Positions 1-8,616 of a stretch of 64,000 bases of DNA are shown here, piece after piece (within the stretch, counting starts at the first letter, position 1; each line of letters begins with the position of its first letter). The notes beneath the pieces were generated by a model. It did no database searches and had not been told where the DNA came from. It saw nothing but the letters and a program-made list of their open reading frames with translations. The position numbers were made by a program, and so were the translations under genes. The DNA is from Scatonaster sp045598705 (GTDB taxonomy: Bacteria > Bacillota > Clostridia > Saccharofermentanales > Saccharofermentanaceae). Where the stretch lies: positions 1 to 64,000 of the forward strand of contig JAZLMM010000026.1 of assembly GCA_045598705.1 (NCBI GenBank), written 5' to 3'.

Positions 1-60
1 GTTCGAACCTGCGACCCCATGCTCCCAAAGCACGTACGCTACCAACTGCGCTACACCTCG
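1..60 (-). tRNA. tRNA-Pro (TGG), 3' end cut off by window
   Basis: Read on the minus strand the sequence starts CGAGGTGTAGCGCAG, a normal acceptor/D-arm start. It continues with the anticodon loop CTTTGGGAG, giving anticodon TGG, and a T-arm beginning GCAGGTTCGAA. The 3' part of the T arm and the acceptor strand lie outside the window. The fit to bacterial proline tRNA is close. Confidence 0.93.
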
Positions 61-146
61 ACGACGCCTAGTTATTATACAGATAGAATACAGGTTTTGC
101 AAGTATGATTTAATTCTTTTTCACAAGTTTGGCACATTTCCTTCTT

Positions 147-1613
147 TTAGGGACGAATCGTCCCCTCTTCTTGGAAGAAATGCACTTTCTTTTCAGCCAT
201 GGCCGCAACATTCTGAATATACTGGATGGGATCTTTGATACACGAGCATCTTTCCACTCGAATCGAATTTTCCTCTGGGAACACACGTTTACTCATTCCG
301 CCCGCACCGAATGACAGTACGCTTCTTGCATCACTCATCATGGCAACATTATAGATACAAGGCGTGTGGTCCTTCTGATAGCCGACGTTTTCATGCCCGC
401 CAAGCGTGTCTTTCTGCTTATATAAATAATAAGGCATATACCCTGCAGCCGACAATGTCGCAAAAGCATATGTCAACATCTTCTCCATATTGAGAAGCTC
501 CAATTCTTCCTGCTTGATGACCTCTTCTCGGGGGAGGTCAGCACGTCGTTTCTTAGAAAGAGCGTGTACCGTAATATTCTCTGGTCCAAGCTCAACAATG
601 CGAGAGAGAGAATCGCAGAATTCGTCCGCACTTTCGCCTGGAAGTCCTGCTATCAGATCCGTATTGATTGTTTCAAAGCCCATGTCACGAGCAAGGCTAA
701 ACGCCTTGATGAAATCCTCCGAACTGTGTCTTCTCCCCACTCGAATGAGCGTAGCATCACAGAGCGTCTGCGGATTAATACAGATACGTGATATACCTAC
801 TTCCTGAAGTACTTCTAGTTTTCTTCTCGTAATCGTATCCGGTCTTCCCGCCTCGACACATATCTCCTTTAATCCGTCAAAAGCCCCGTGACGAAACACG
901 CCACGAATAAACTTAGAGAAGAGTTCATCATCTAGAACAGTGGGTGTTCCCCCACCTATATAGAGTGTCTCGATAGGTTTTGCGATTGAAGGCAGTACCA
1001 GATTCATCTCTTTAAGCATAGCGTCTACATAGGAAGGGAGCAGTTCTCGCTTATTGGGTGCCTCCTGTGCAATAAATGAGCAGTATGCGCATCTCGTAGG
1101 GCAGAATGGAATACCGATATATACATGTAAGCTATTGGGATCTGAACTTCGTAAGACTTGGTCTTCCCCATCTCGAGTAAGGAATGCAAGTTTTGCTTTG
1201 TCCTCACGCACACCGTAGATACGACTCATATCTTCTGGTGCTTCAAGTTCTCGTGCAACCTGCGTGGGGCGAATGCCGGTCAATGATCCCCACGGGAATG
1301 TTCTGCCAAGCAGTTGAGAAAGAATCGTATACAGCTGGATTTTCAATTCTCTTGAAACAGGAAGCCCGTCAACTGTCTTCTCCCCTTGCAAACGAGTTCG
1401 AAGAATCATTGGTTCACCGTTCTTACCCGTCCAATTCTTCTCAACGCTAGTTACAATCTCCGTCTTGGAAACCTCGCTATTAATCGAGGCATCAAAGTCC
1501 ACTTCAGCAGTAATCCAACCGTCTACACTCTTGGGGATTACGCCGGTCAGTAGGCGAACCACATCGCACAAAGGATAATCGTGTGTATGACCTATAAGTT
1601 GAATCTTCAGCAT
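147..1613 (-). CDS. hemZ: HemZ-type coproporphyrinogen dehydrogenase-like radical SAM protein
   Basis: This 488-residue protein has the radical SAM cluster motif CPTRCAYC at about residues 171-178 (C171, C175, C178), preceded by YIGIPF. This is the HemN/HemZ family pattern. HemZ proteins carry an N-terminal extension of about 160 residues before the radical SAM core, as here. Known family members act in oxygen-independent oxidation of coproporphyrinogen III, or in related heme/radical chemistry, in the cytosol. The ATG follows the DUF3810 stop by three bases, so it is the last gene of the coaW operon. No other heme biosynthesis genes are nearby, so the substrate is inferred from family only. 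HemW-like activity cannot be excluded, but the long N-terminal domain favours HemZ. Confidence 0.88.
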   Translation of the reverse strand: MLKIQLIGHTHDYPLCDVVRLLTGVIPKSVDGWITAEVDFDASINSEVSKTEIVTSVEKNWTGKNGEPMILRTRLQGEKTVDGLPVSRELKIQLYTILSQLLGRTFPWGSLTGIRPTQVARELEAPEDMSRIYGVREDKAKLAFLTRDGEDQVLRSSDPNSLHVYIGIPFCPTRCAYCSFIAQEAPNKRELLPSYVDAMLKEMNLVLPSIAKPIETLYIGGGTPTVLDDELFSKFIRGVFRHGAFDGLKEICVEAGRPDTITRRKLEVLQEVGISRICINPQTLCDATLIRVGRRHSSEDFIKAFSLARDMGFETINTDLIAGLPGESADEFCDSLSRIVELGPENITVHALSKKRRADLPREEVIKQEELELLNMEKMLTYAFATLSAAGYMPYYLYKQKDTLGGHENVGYQKDHTPCIYNVAMMSDARSVLSFGAGGMSKRVFPEENSIRVERCSCIKDPIQYIQNVAAMAEKKVHFFQEEGTIRP

Positions 1614-1616
1614 GCG

Positions 1617-2774
1617 TCATTTACCTTCCCGCTGATCGCGAATATATAACATATAGAAATCCGTCACGGTCGAGGTCGGCATTGCATAACTCTTCTCTCC
1701 TTCATCCTGCTGATTGGCTTTCAAGTACGTATCGTTCACGGTCTCCGAAGCCTGCTCAATAATTTTGGGTGGAGTAATGCCATTCCAATATTCGACAATT
1801 GCCTCTTGGTCACGGAAATAACCATTACAAACCGGATGTTGTGAAAGGAATTCATCAAGCTCCGCGTCATGCCCATTGTAGGCGTAGATCAAATCATCGA
1901 AAACAAGATCCAGCGCATCACAACATGCGGCGTATCTGACTTGCGGGCACTCGCTATAAAGGCCAATCAACATGGCAGCCAAATTCGCATCGTTCTCCAC
2001 TGCATAGCCACAAACATGTGACATTTCGTGGCACGCATTCATAGGAATAGCCGGAAACGGAAGATCTGTATTGATATTGGCTTCACCAAAGAACGGGAAA
2101 TACATACCAACGATATTCGTATAAGACCAATAATGTGAAAGCGCCACAGGCTTCGGTCTTGTAATATTTCCTTTGATCTGCGGAATCATTGCGGCACTTT
2201 CCCGATAGATATCCGGCATATCGTCCAGGAAAGCTTCGATTCCACCAGGATATGCTAAAACGCCATTTTCATCTTCGGGGCAACGCGTTCGGCTTTCATT
2301 TAGTTCATCTACCACCCAGACAAATGCTTCCTCCACTTCGTCTACGGAGTACTGATTCACACCGAAACCAAGCTCATCATCCAAAGAATATCTTGTATAG
2401 TTTATCCCGTGTAGAAGCATAAAATCCAGATAGATCGCAAATGCTACCCATGCTACGATTCGACCGTTTCGGAAGAAGAATTTCTTTCCTTCTTTCTTCT
2501 TACATGCTCGAACGATACGAACGATCAACCACGCGATGAGAAACGGAGCACTCAGAAGAAGACCCACAACGAATAATTCTGTGAATGAAATCGGCACAAT
2601 AGAAGAAATCTTGATTGGAAGAAAGCTGATGACTACAAATATAGTCTTACTATATCCTTCACTCACGTTTGGGAAATGAACTAGAATCGTCTGTATCACA
2701 TAAAGAAGAACAATGAGCAAGATAGGAAGAATCAATCCAATTCCCCACTTTTTCAGAAACTGCTTCTTCGTCAT
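1617..2774 (-). CDS. DUF3810-family membrane protein with HEMSH zinc motif
   Basis: The product is about 385 residues with three hydrophobic segments in the first ~125 residues, then a soluble part. That part holds the motif NACHEMSHVCGY, with HEMSH matching HEXXH, followed by ENDANLAA, whose glutamate could be a third zinc ligand. This is the pattern of DUF3810 proteins, predicted membrane-anchored zinc peptidases of unknown substrate. The start chosen is the ATG at 2774, which overlaps the stop of the upstream gene (ATGA). Longer upstream starts would run deep into that gene. It sits between an acyltransferase-like membrane gene and hemZ. No experimental role can be deduced. Confidence 0.8.
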   Translation of the reverse strand: MTKKQFLKKWGIGLILPILLIVLLYVIQTILVHFPNVSEGYSKTIFVVISFLPIKISSIVPISFTELFVVGLLLSAPFLIAWLIVRIVRACKKKEGKKFFFRNGRIVAWVAFAIYLDFMLLHGINYTRYSLDDELGFGVNQYSVDEVEEAFVWVVDELNESRTRCPEDENGVLAYPGGIEAFLDDMPDIYRESAAMIPQIKGNITRPKPVALSHYWSYTNIVGMYFPFFGEANINTDLPFPAIPMNACHEMSHVCGYAVENDANLAAMLIGLYSECPQVRYAACCDALDLVFDDLIYAYNGHDAELDEFLSQHPVCNGYFRDQEAIVEYWNGITPPKIIEQASETVNDTYLKANQQDEGEKSYAMPTSTVTDFYMLYIRDQREGK

Positions 2775-3598
2775 GGCAGAACCCCTATTGCACGAAGGCC
2801 GTATAGGATACCCAAGACCACGGGCTGATGCAAAATATAGATGAGAAGTGAATGTCGTCCGATCCACTCAAATGGTTTCAACAAGGTGCGAACCTTTCTC
2901 GGCGTATTGGGAAAAACCGTTTCCTTGTTCGAATAGACAAGTCTTCCTATCAATACACCTAGGAAGAATACGCCCAACCACGGGAAAAGCCCCATCTCAT
3001 CACCCATGACTAAATCATAAGACGGGTAAGGCTCGATGCCTAAGATAAACACCCATCCATTTTTATACACTTCGTTATACACTGGAATCGCATTGGAAAG
3101 AAAAACCGCAAGCAGCACAATAATCAACAGGACAAAAGTACCGCCACGGCTCTGTCTCTCACCTGTCTTTCTTCGCTCAAAATGATCAAAAACAGCAAAT
3201 AACAGTGTCGCTAAAGTCAACATATGGAGCACATTAAAATATATCGTGCATCCCAAATCCAAGAAATGGTCAGCCGCTATGGTAGCTGCCGAGAAAGCGA
3301 TTGCCACAGCACCAAGTTTGAAGGCTCGCTTAAAGTTATTCTTGGAGAATTGGCAACATATGCCAGACACCCCTACGAATAGGCAAAGAAAGAATGGTTG
3401 TAGGAGTCCCCAGAACCATCGGCAGTCGCCTCTGATGAATGAAAAAAGGTTCTTATATTCTAATACGTAGCGAAAATCGTACGCCACATGATGAAGAATC
3501 ATCATAAAGATTGCAAATCCACGAATGACATCGAGTTCGAAAGCACGATTACTTCCGGAAAGTTTAATCTGCGTCTCTTTCTTGATTACCGTCTCCAT
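2771..3598 (-). CDS. DUF1624/heparan-alpha-glucosaminide acetyltransferase-like membrane protein
   Basis: The product is 275 residues with about seven to eight hydrophobic stretches. The N-terminal segment RAFELDVIRGFAIFMMILHH, with its conserved D-x-x-RG pattern and histidines at the membrane edge, is typical of DUF1624 proteins. These are related to the catalytic domain of heparan-alpha-glucosaminide N-acetyltransferase and to acyltransferase-3 proteins. Such proteins are thought to move acyl groups across the membrane onto cell-surface glycans; the acceptor here is unknown. Six bases separate it from coaW upstream, and its stop overlaps the next start by ATGA, so it is translationally coupled within the operon. 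Confidence 0.8.
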   Translation of the reverse strand: METVIKKETQIKLSGSNRAFELDVIRGFAIFMMILHHVAYDFRYVLEYKNLFSFIRGDCRWFWGLLQPFFLCLFVGVSGICCQFSKNNFKRAFKLGAVAIAFSAATIAADHFLDLGCTIYFNVLHMLTLATLLFAVFDHFERRKTGERQSRGGTFVLLIIVLLAVFLSNAIPVYNEVYKNGWVFILGIEPYPSYDLVMGDEMGLFPWLGVFFLGVLIGRLVYSNKETVFPNTPRKVRTLLKPFEWIGRHSLLIYILHQPVVLGILYGLRAIGVLP

Positions 3599-3604
3599 TT
3601 GTGA

Positions 3605-4423
3605 TTAATCCTCAGAAGCAATCGCTGCACCGATTGCCGTCGCAAATTCAGACATCTCCGGCACAACGAAGTGAATGTCATACAAAGCTGAGAAGTTATT
3701 GTAAACGGTCTGGCACATCGGCGCTTTCGTTGCTTGACCTGTGAACACAACATCTTTCAAGCCTGCATTTCTAGCTGCAAGTACGGCCATGGTACCAATT
3801 GACTGGAATACCAGGTTGAAAAGGCCCATTGCCACATCAGATTTGCTTGCATCTTCCTGCATTCTTCCGAAGTTAGAAGCCGTTGTATCCATGGTCAATC
3901 CAGGAATACCCGCATGAGAAATATCACCGATGGTCAGGTCAACATGATTCAGATTACCATCTGCGGAAAGATCGGCAATCAGATCGAAATCACGCATGTT
4001 TAGAGAACAATTGGCAAGTCCTACCAGCGTACCGCCTCCAACACCAGAACCGATGATATGTCGAACTTCTTTCTTGCTCGCATCTACGAATGCAGTACCC
4101 GTACCCATACTTACAACAATGGCACGATCTAAGCCTGACAAGAACAATCCACCCTGACCTGTCGCAAAGAACTCCTGAATACGAACAGTAGGAATACCGA
4201 GCAAATCACCATTTGGGAAAGAGGCCCCGACTCCTGTAATCTTCAGTTTCTCAATATCCGATATCTGAAGGCGGTAGGAATCCATGAACTTGCCCAATGC
4301 ACCAAATGCCGAAGTAACTGGGTCATCTGCCTTCACAATTTCATGGCCAATAATCTTGTTCCCGTCCATACCCACTACTTTGGTAGTGCTGCCGCCTACA
4401 TCCAGGCCAACAATAATGCTCAT
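3605..4423 (-). CDS. coaW: Type II pantothenate kinase
   Basis: The 272-residue cytosolic protein starts with GLDVGGSTTKVVG, the phosphate-1 loop of the ASKHA fold. It has GSGVGGGTLVGLA in the middle and VVFTGQATKAP near the C-terminus, the layout of type II (CoaW, eukaryote-like) pantothenate kinases of Firmicutes. The enzyme phosphorylates pantothenate with ATP in the first step of coenzyme A synthesis and usually resists CoA feedback. It is the first gene of a four-gene minus-strand operon. The ATG is followed immediately by the conserved glycine-rich loop, so the start is secure. Confidence 0.88.
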   Translation of the reverse strand: MSIIVGLDVGGSTTKVVGMDGNKIIGHEIVKADDPVTSAFGALGKFMDSYRLQISDIEKLKITGVGASFPNGDLLGIPTVRIQEFFATGQGGLFLSGLDRAIVVSMGTGTAFVDASKKEVRHIIGSGVGGGTLVGLANCSLNMRDFDLIADLSADGNLNHVDLTIGDISHAGIPGLTMDTTASNFGRMQEDASKSDVAMGLFNLVFQSIGTMAVLAARNAGLKDVVFTGQATKAPMCQTVYNNFSALYDIHFVVPEMSEFATAIGAAIASED

Positions 4424-4533
4424 ATTCTATACCCCTTACACGAAAGCGTTATTCTGTTATTTCAGGAAACGTTCTCTAATCATCGTCTGAAGTTCCCCAA
4501 ACGGCTGAAAGAACGTCAAAATAGTACTAGAAA

Positions 4534-4563
4534 ATTATATCACAGATCATCTGAAAAACCCAA
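4534..4563 (-). promoter_or_regulatory. Sigma-A-type promoter for the coaW operon
   Basis: On the minus strand TTGGGT (4563-4558) and TATAAT (4539-4534) are separated by 18 bases. This places a transcript start about 100 bases before the coaW ATG. The spacer contains an 11-bp palindrome, CAGAT-c-ATCTG. The assignment rests on sequence match only. Confidence 0.5.
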
Positions 4564-4569
4564 TCATGC

Positions 4570-4597
4570 TTGACGAATCAAGGCAAAAGAATATAAT
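4570..4597 (+). promoter_or_regulatory. Sigma-A-type promoter for trpBA
   Basis: TTGACG (4570-4575) and a perfect TATAAT (4592-4597) are separated by 16 bases. This predicts a leader of about 108 bases before trpB. I see no T-box antiterminator consensus and no leader peptide with tandem Trp codons in that leader, so regulation is not evident from the sequence. Confidence 0.55.
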
Positions 4598-4711
4598 AAT
4601 CAAGGTAATAATTCTACGAAACAGTGGTAAAGTGACTCGTCCTTGACAGACTGATGGAAGAACAGTTTGCCGAGGATTTTTTCCATACCGCTGGAGCTGG
4701 AGGCACAAATT

Positions 4712-5902
4712 ATGTCCAACCCAAATGGAAGATTCGGTATTCACGGTGGTCAGTATATTCCTGAGATTCTGATGAATGCCGTCAATGAACTGGAAGCGGC
4801 CTATAATCGCTATAAAGATGATCCAGAATTCAATGCTGAGCTTCAGGATCTGCTAGATAATTACGCTGGTCGTCCAAGTCGGCTTTACTATGCGAAGAAG
4901 ATGACACAAGACCTTGGTGGTGCCAAGATTTATCTCAAGCGTGAAGATCTTAACCACACAGGTTCTCATAAAATCAACAATGTTCTGGGACAAGCACTAC
5001 TTGCCAAGAAGATGGGTAAGACTCGTCTTATCGCCGAGACCGGTGCAGGTCAACATGGTGTTGCTACAGCAACCGCCGCTGCACTCATGGGTATGGAATG
5101 TGTCATCTTTATGGGAAAAGAAGACACGATTCGTCAGGCCTTGAATGTATATCGTATGCGTCTTCTCGGCGCAGAAGTGATTCCAGTCACGTCTGGAACA
5201 GCCACGTTGAAAGATGCCGTTTCCGAGTGTATGTGTGAGTGGACACGTCGTATCTCTGATACACATTATTGCTTGGGTTCTGTTATGGGACCTCACCCCT
5301 TCCCGACTATCGTTCGTGATTTTCAAGCTGTTATTTCACGCGAATCTCGCGCACAGATTCTAAATGCAGAAGGTCGTCTTCCGGATGCTGTATTGGCATG
5401 TGTCGGTGGCGGCAGTAATGCGATTGGTAGTTTCTATCACTATATCCCCGATCAAGATGTTAAGCTAATCGGTTGCGAAGCAGCCGGTCGTGGTATCGAT
5501 ACATTCGAGACCGCTGCAACCATCAACACAGGTCGTCTTGGCATCTTCCATGGCATGAAGTCTTACTTCTGCCAGGATGAACACGGGCAGATTGCGCCGG
5601 TATATTCTATCTCCGCAGGTCTCGATTACCCTGGCATCGGACCAGAGCATGCTAACCTATATGATAGTGGACGTGCTTCCTATGTAGCCATTACAGACGA
5701 TGAAGCTGTCAATGCTTTCGAGTACCTTTCCCGTGTAGAAGGCATTATACCAGCTATCGAATCGGCTCACGCTATCGCACACGTCATGAAGCTGGCTCCA
5801 ACTATGCGTAAGGATCAGATTATCGTTGCCACCATCTCCGGACGCGGTGACAAAGACTGTGCAGCGATTGCACGATACAGAGGAGAAGACATCCATGAAT
5901 AA
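4712..5902 (+). CDS. trpB: Tryptophan synthase beta chain
   Basis: This 396-residue PLP enzyme condenses indole with L-serine to make tryptophan. All key parts are intact: the PLP lysine in HTGSHKINN (K87, same numbering as the E. coli enzyme), the catalytic glutamate in AETGAGQHG (E109), the phosphate-binding GGGSNAIGSF, and SGRGDKD near the end. It is the TrpB1 type that normally pairs with TrpA. The start at 4712 was chosen because GGAGG lies just upstream and NGRFGIHGGQYIPE follows, matching the family N-terminus. trpA overlaps its last eight bases. No trpE, D, C or F gene is in the window, so the pair stands alone. Confidence 0.95.
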   Translation: MSNPNGRFGIHGGQYIPEILMNAVNELEAAYNRYKDDPEFNAELQDLLDNYAGRPSRLYYAKKMTQDLGGAKIYLKREDLNHTGSHKINNVLGQALLAKKMGKTRLIAETGAGQHGVATATAAALMGMECVIFMGKEDTIRQALNVYRMRLLGAEVIPVTSGTATLKDAVSECMCEWTRRISDTHYCLGSVMGPHPFPTIVRDFQAVISRESRAQILNAEGRLPDAVLACVGGGSNAIGSFYHYIPDQDVKLIGCEAAGRGIDTFETAATINTGRLGIFHGMKSYFCQDEHGQIAPVYSISAGLDYPGIGPEHANLYDSGRASYVAITDDEAVNAFEYLSRVEGIIPAIESAHAIAHVMKLAPTMRKDQIIVATISGRGDKDCAAIARYRGEDIHE

Positions 5903-6650
5903 GTTAGAAAGTATTTTCACAAATAATAAAGTACTCATTCCATTCATCACCTGTGGTGATCCAAATCGCGACGTCACCAAAGCTGCTGTGAAAGCTATGG
6001 TCGAGGGTGGTGCAGATATCATTGAACTTGGCATCCCCTTCTCTGACCCGACCGCAGAAAGTCCAGTCGTACAAGCCTCTTATGATCGTGCTTTAAAAGT
6101 TGGTACATATGCAGATGAGATTTTCGAACTAGTCAGTGAGCTTCGCAAAGAAATCACAGTACCATTCGTGCTGGTTACCTATGCAAATCCTGTTTTCTCC
6201 TATGGAACAGAGGACTTCATCCGCAAGGCCGCATCTTGTGGCATTGACGGCATTATCATTCCGGACGTTCCTTTCGAAGAGAAGTCTGAGTTTGCAGACA
6301 TCTGTAAAGAAGTCGGTATCTCTCTGATTTCTGTACTGGCTCCGACATCCGCCAATCGTATTTCCATGATTGCCAAGGATGCAGAAGGTTTCCTATATAT
6401 CTCAGCAGATGCTGGCGAAGGCGAGAGTTCAACTGTCGTATCCGACGTGCGTGCACAGGGTGTCACACTTCCCTGTGTGACTTCTGCTTCTATCTCAACT
6501 GCTGAACAGGCAAAGACCGCTGCCACCTATTCTGATGGCGTGGTCCTCCCTTCCGGTGTAGTCGAAATTCTTGAGCAATATGGAACCGAAGCGCCTAGTC
6601 ACATCGCGACCTATATCAAGGAGATCAAATCTGTTCTTCAAGCAGATTGA
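5895..6650 (+). CDS. trpA: Tryptophan synthase alpha chain with altered active-site motifs
   Basis: The 251-residue protein is a TIM barrel of the TrpA family and normally cleaves indole-3-glycerol phosphate to indole. The general base glutamate is present (ELGIPFSDP, E44, equal to E49 of E. coli). The second catalytic aspartate of the usual DPxADGP motif is replaced: DPTAESP, so position 60 equivalent is Glu and the following Gly is Ser. The phosphate-binding loops also differ. The usual S-x-GVTG region reads SADAGEGES, the usual GFGIS reads CVTSASIS, and GSAIV reads PSGVV. It starts inside trpB, with AGAGGAGAAG upstream. It may be a low-activity or non-catalytic partner that channels or activates TrpB, or it may prefer a different substrate. 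Confidence 0.85.
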   Translation: MNKLESIFTNNKVLIPFITCGDPNRDVTKAAVKAMVEGGADIIELGIPFSDPTAESPVVQASYDRALKVGTYADEIFELVSELRKEITVPFVLVTYANPVFSYGTEDFIRKAASCGIDGIIIPDVPFEEKSEFADICKEVGISLISVLAPTSANRISMIAKDAEGFLYISADAGEGESSTVVSDVRAQGVTLPCVTSASISTAEQAKTAATYSDGVVLPSGVVEILEQYGTEAPSHIATYIKEIKSVLQAD

Positions 6651-6663
6651 TATTGCTCCTTTT

Positions 6664-7647
6664 TCAGCGTTTTCTTGCATTTCCCGAGATTACTTCAGAG
6701 GAATTATCGATGCCTGGATAGACGAAATCTCGCGTAATACCCACGCAGGATAGTTGCTCTCTGATTTGCTTTTTCTTCCTCGAAGGAATGATGAATTCGA
6801 AAACAACTTTCTCACAAACAGAATCGCTGATCTCCTTCAGACACCGCTCGCTGTTATCTATGATTGGATGGCATGGAAGAATAAAAGCCCCCTGCTGATT
6901 GCGGATTCTTTCCGTACAAATCGATGGAATAACGATCTGCGCGCTAATCATATCTTGGTATACACGATATGGGTAGAGTAGGCGTTCTTTTACCCGCGCG
7001 CGTTGATTCAGCAATTCCATGAATTCATGTATCGCCTTGATACGTTCTTCTTCAGTGCGAATGAAATGCTCACGGAGTTCTTCTTCTGTGAAAGACGCAT
7101 TAAAATCTGGAAGTGTCTGAAGATGAGAAATCGCCTCCAGAAACTTATTCGTTTTCTCATGATCAATAAGGCTGAGCGCGCATTTGATTGCCGCCGTATG
7201 TCCTGTATCAAACTTCTCTTCTAGCGCAAATTCATCGTTTACACCGAGTTCCTGTGACTTAAACAGATATACGTGACCGTCTTGGTCGAGTGCATCGACA
7301 TCATTTTCGGATTTCTCTACTGCCATATAAAGCGAAATTAATGGATTGAGGGATACATCCAACAAGCTAGTCTTCGCACCATAATGCTGAAACTCGGCCA
7401 GATTCTTTAATAGTTCAGCACCCGATGTGTAATCATTCATTCCCAAGCGGGAAAACATTCTTCGGTAGTAGTATTCACTTCCGTGTTCCACAAATTGAAC
7501 TTCACGATACAGATTGGGAATCATTGTCTTATATCTATAAGAAACGCCACGATAATAGTAATGAAGATGAGTCTTTTCGTTTGGTATGAAATTTCTACAT
7601 ATATATTCCAAATACTGTGCTACACTCTCGACTTGTTCTGTATTCAT
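6664..7647 (-). CDS. FRG-domain protein
   Basis: The 327-residue predicted cytosolic protein has an FRG domain. Its signatures are YYRGVSYRYKTMIPNLYRE near residues 30-50 and FQHYGAKTSLLDVSLNPLISLYMA near 95-120, including the conserved YRG, QH-G-TSLLD pattern. FRG domains occur in proteins of unknown activity and are often found in defence or mobile contexts. The start at 7647 is favoured by AGAGGTGATAG upstream; a start ten codons earlier has no ribosome site. The gene converges on trpA with only 13 bases between the stops. A perfect 15-bp palindrome lies about 100 bases upstream. No partner gene is visible. Confidence 0.72.
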   Translation of the reverse strand: MNTEQVESVAQYLEYICRNFIPNEKTHLHYYYRGVSYRYKTMIPNLYREVQFVEHGSEYYYRRMFSRLGMNDYTSGAELLKNLAEFQHYGAKTSLLDVSLNPLISLYMAVEKSENDVDALDQDGHVYLFKSQELGVNDEFALEEKFDTGHTAAIKCALSLIDHEKTNKFLEAISHLQTLPDFNASFTEEELREHFIRTEEERIKAIHEFMELLNQRARVKERLLYPYRVYQDMISAQIVIPSICTERIRNQQGAFILPCHPIIDNSERCLKEISDSVCEKVVFEFIIPSRKKKQIREQLSCVGITRDFVYPGIDNSSEVISGNARKR

Positions 7648-7748
7648 TTCTATCACCTCTAACTGCAATCTTATCAATTATTACTTCAATACACAACCGC
7701 CTCGTCGTATCCCTTCTTAGACAAACTGTAATACCAGATTCCAATCGT

Positions 7749-7763
7749 GTTCGTGTCACGAAC
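7749..7763. promoter_or_regulatory. Perfect 15-bp palindrome, possible operator
   Basis: GTTCGTG-T-CACGAAC is a perfect inverted repeat with 7-bp arms, lying between the pssA terminator and the FRG gene, upstream of the latter. It has no T tract, so it looks more like a protein-binding site than a terminator. No regulator can be named. Confidence 0.4.
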
Positions 7764-7766
7764 AAA

Positions 7767-7799
7767 GAAAAGTTGACTAAGTACCAGACCTAATCAACT
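7767..7799 (-). terminator. Rho-independent terminator after pssA
   Basis: On the minus strand AGTTGATTAGGT pairs with ACTTAGTCAACT around a short loop, with one mismatch and one G-U pair. The run TTTTCTTTG follows. It lies about 35 bases past the pssA stop. Confidence 0.6.
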
Positions 7800-7834
7800 G
7801 CTCTTTCATAATAACTAAAATGAGGAAAGAAATC

Positions 7835-8530
7835 TTACTTTCCGTACTGTAAATATAGGAGAAGGCCGATACCGATAACTGCGATTGCTGTAAATATGTA
7901 ATAGGCCACACCTTTTGGTTTTCTAATCTTAAGGCGAGAAACAAATAATACTGCGGTTAGGAACATTATGCCATCATAGATATATATCGTCGGGCACTTG
8001 GGAAGCAATCTAAAAATCAGCCATAGTGTTGGGAAGATAATCGCCGCAGAGGTAACCGGCAAGCCAGTATAGTTGGGAACCGGTTGATCGGTATTCGTGT
8101 GGGCAACGAGAACATTGAAATATCCAAGTCTGCATACACCCGCCATCACATATAATACACAAATCGTAATACTAACCGGATCAATATGTCCCATCTCCAT
8201 AGAAACAAGCACAGGCAACACCACAAATGCCACCGTATCTGCTAACGAATCTAACTGGACACCGAAGTCTTTCTCTTTGTCCGAACGATTCTTGCATGCA
8301 CGTGCAATCTTCCCGTCAAACATATCACAGACGCCAGCCACGATTAAGCATACCACAGACCATGTGAGATATGTGACATAGGCGAAGCATATTCCGCCCA
8401 CAGCAGAAATCAGACTGATGTATGTCAGAATTACAGAACGATTGTAATATCCTATGCAAAATGGCAACTCACCATGTTCAAGTGGTTGCTTGGTTCGCAC
8501 TTTATCTCTACTCTTTTGTTCAGGCACCAC
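7835..8530 (-). CDS. pssA: CDP-diacylglycerol--serine O-phosphatidyltransferase
   Basis: The 231-residue integral membrane protein has about six hydrophobic segments and the CDP-alcohol phosphotransferase motif. The motif runs DGKIAR, then a basic/acidic stretch, then FGVQLDSLAD. The gap between the AR and G residues is 12 rather than the usual 8, a longer form I associate with clostridial PssA proteins. The enzyme makes phosphatidylserine from CDP-diacylglycerol and serine at the inner membrane. The likely start is GTG at 8530, with GAGGGG nine bases before it; a second GTG codon follows directly. No psd decarboxylase gene lies beside it. Confidence 0.82.
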   Translation of the reverse strand: MVPEQKSRDKVRTKQPLEHGELPFCIGYYNRSVILTYISLISAVGGICFAYVTYLTWSVVCLIVAGVCDMFDGKIARACKNRSDKEKDFGVQLDSLADTVAFVVLPVLVSMEMGHIDPVSITICVLYVMAGVCRLGYFNVLVAHTNTDQPVPNYTGLPVTSAAIIFPTLWLIFRLLPKCPTIYIYDGIMFLTAVLFVSRLKIRKPKGVAYYIFTAIAVIGIGLLLYLQYGK

Positions 8531-8616
8531 TTTATTCTACCCCTCTAAAATTCATATCGCCTCATTCGTACGTTATAATACGTTGTATCTTCCCATCTGT
8601 CGAGAGGGAATTTCTA

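Noticed and set aside
4598..4711. T-box or Trp-codon attenuator before trpB
   Set aside because: No T-box consensus, no tandem Trp codons, and no terminator hairpin with T run are found in the leader.
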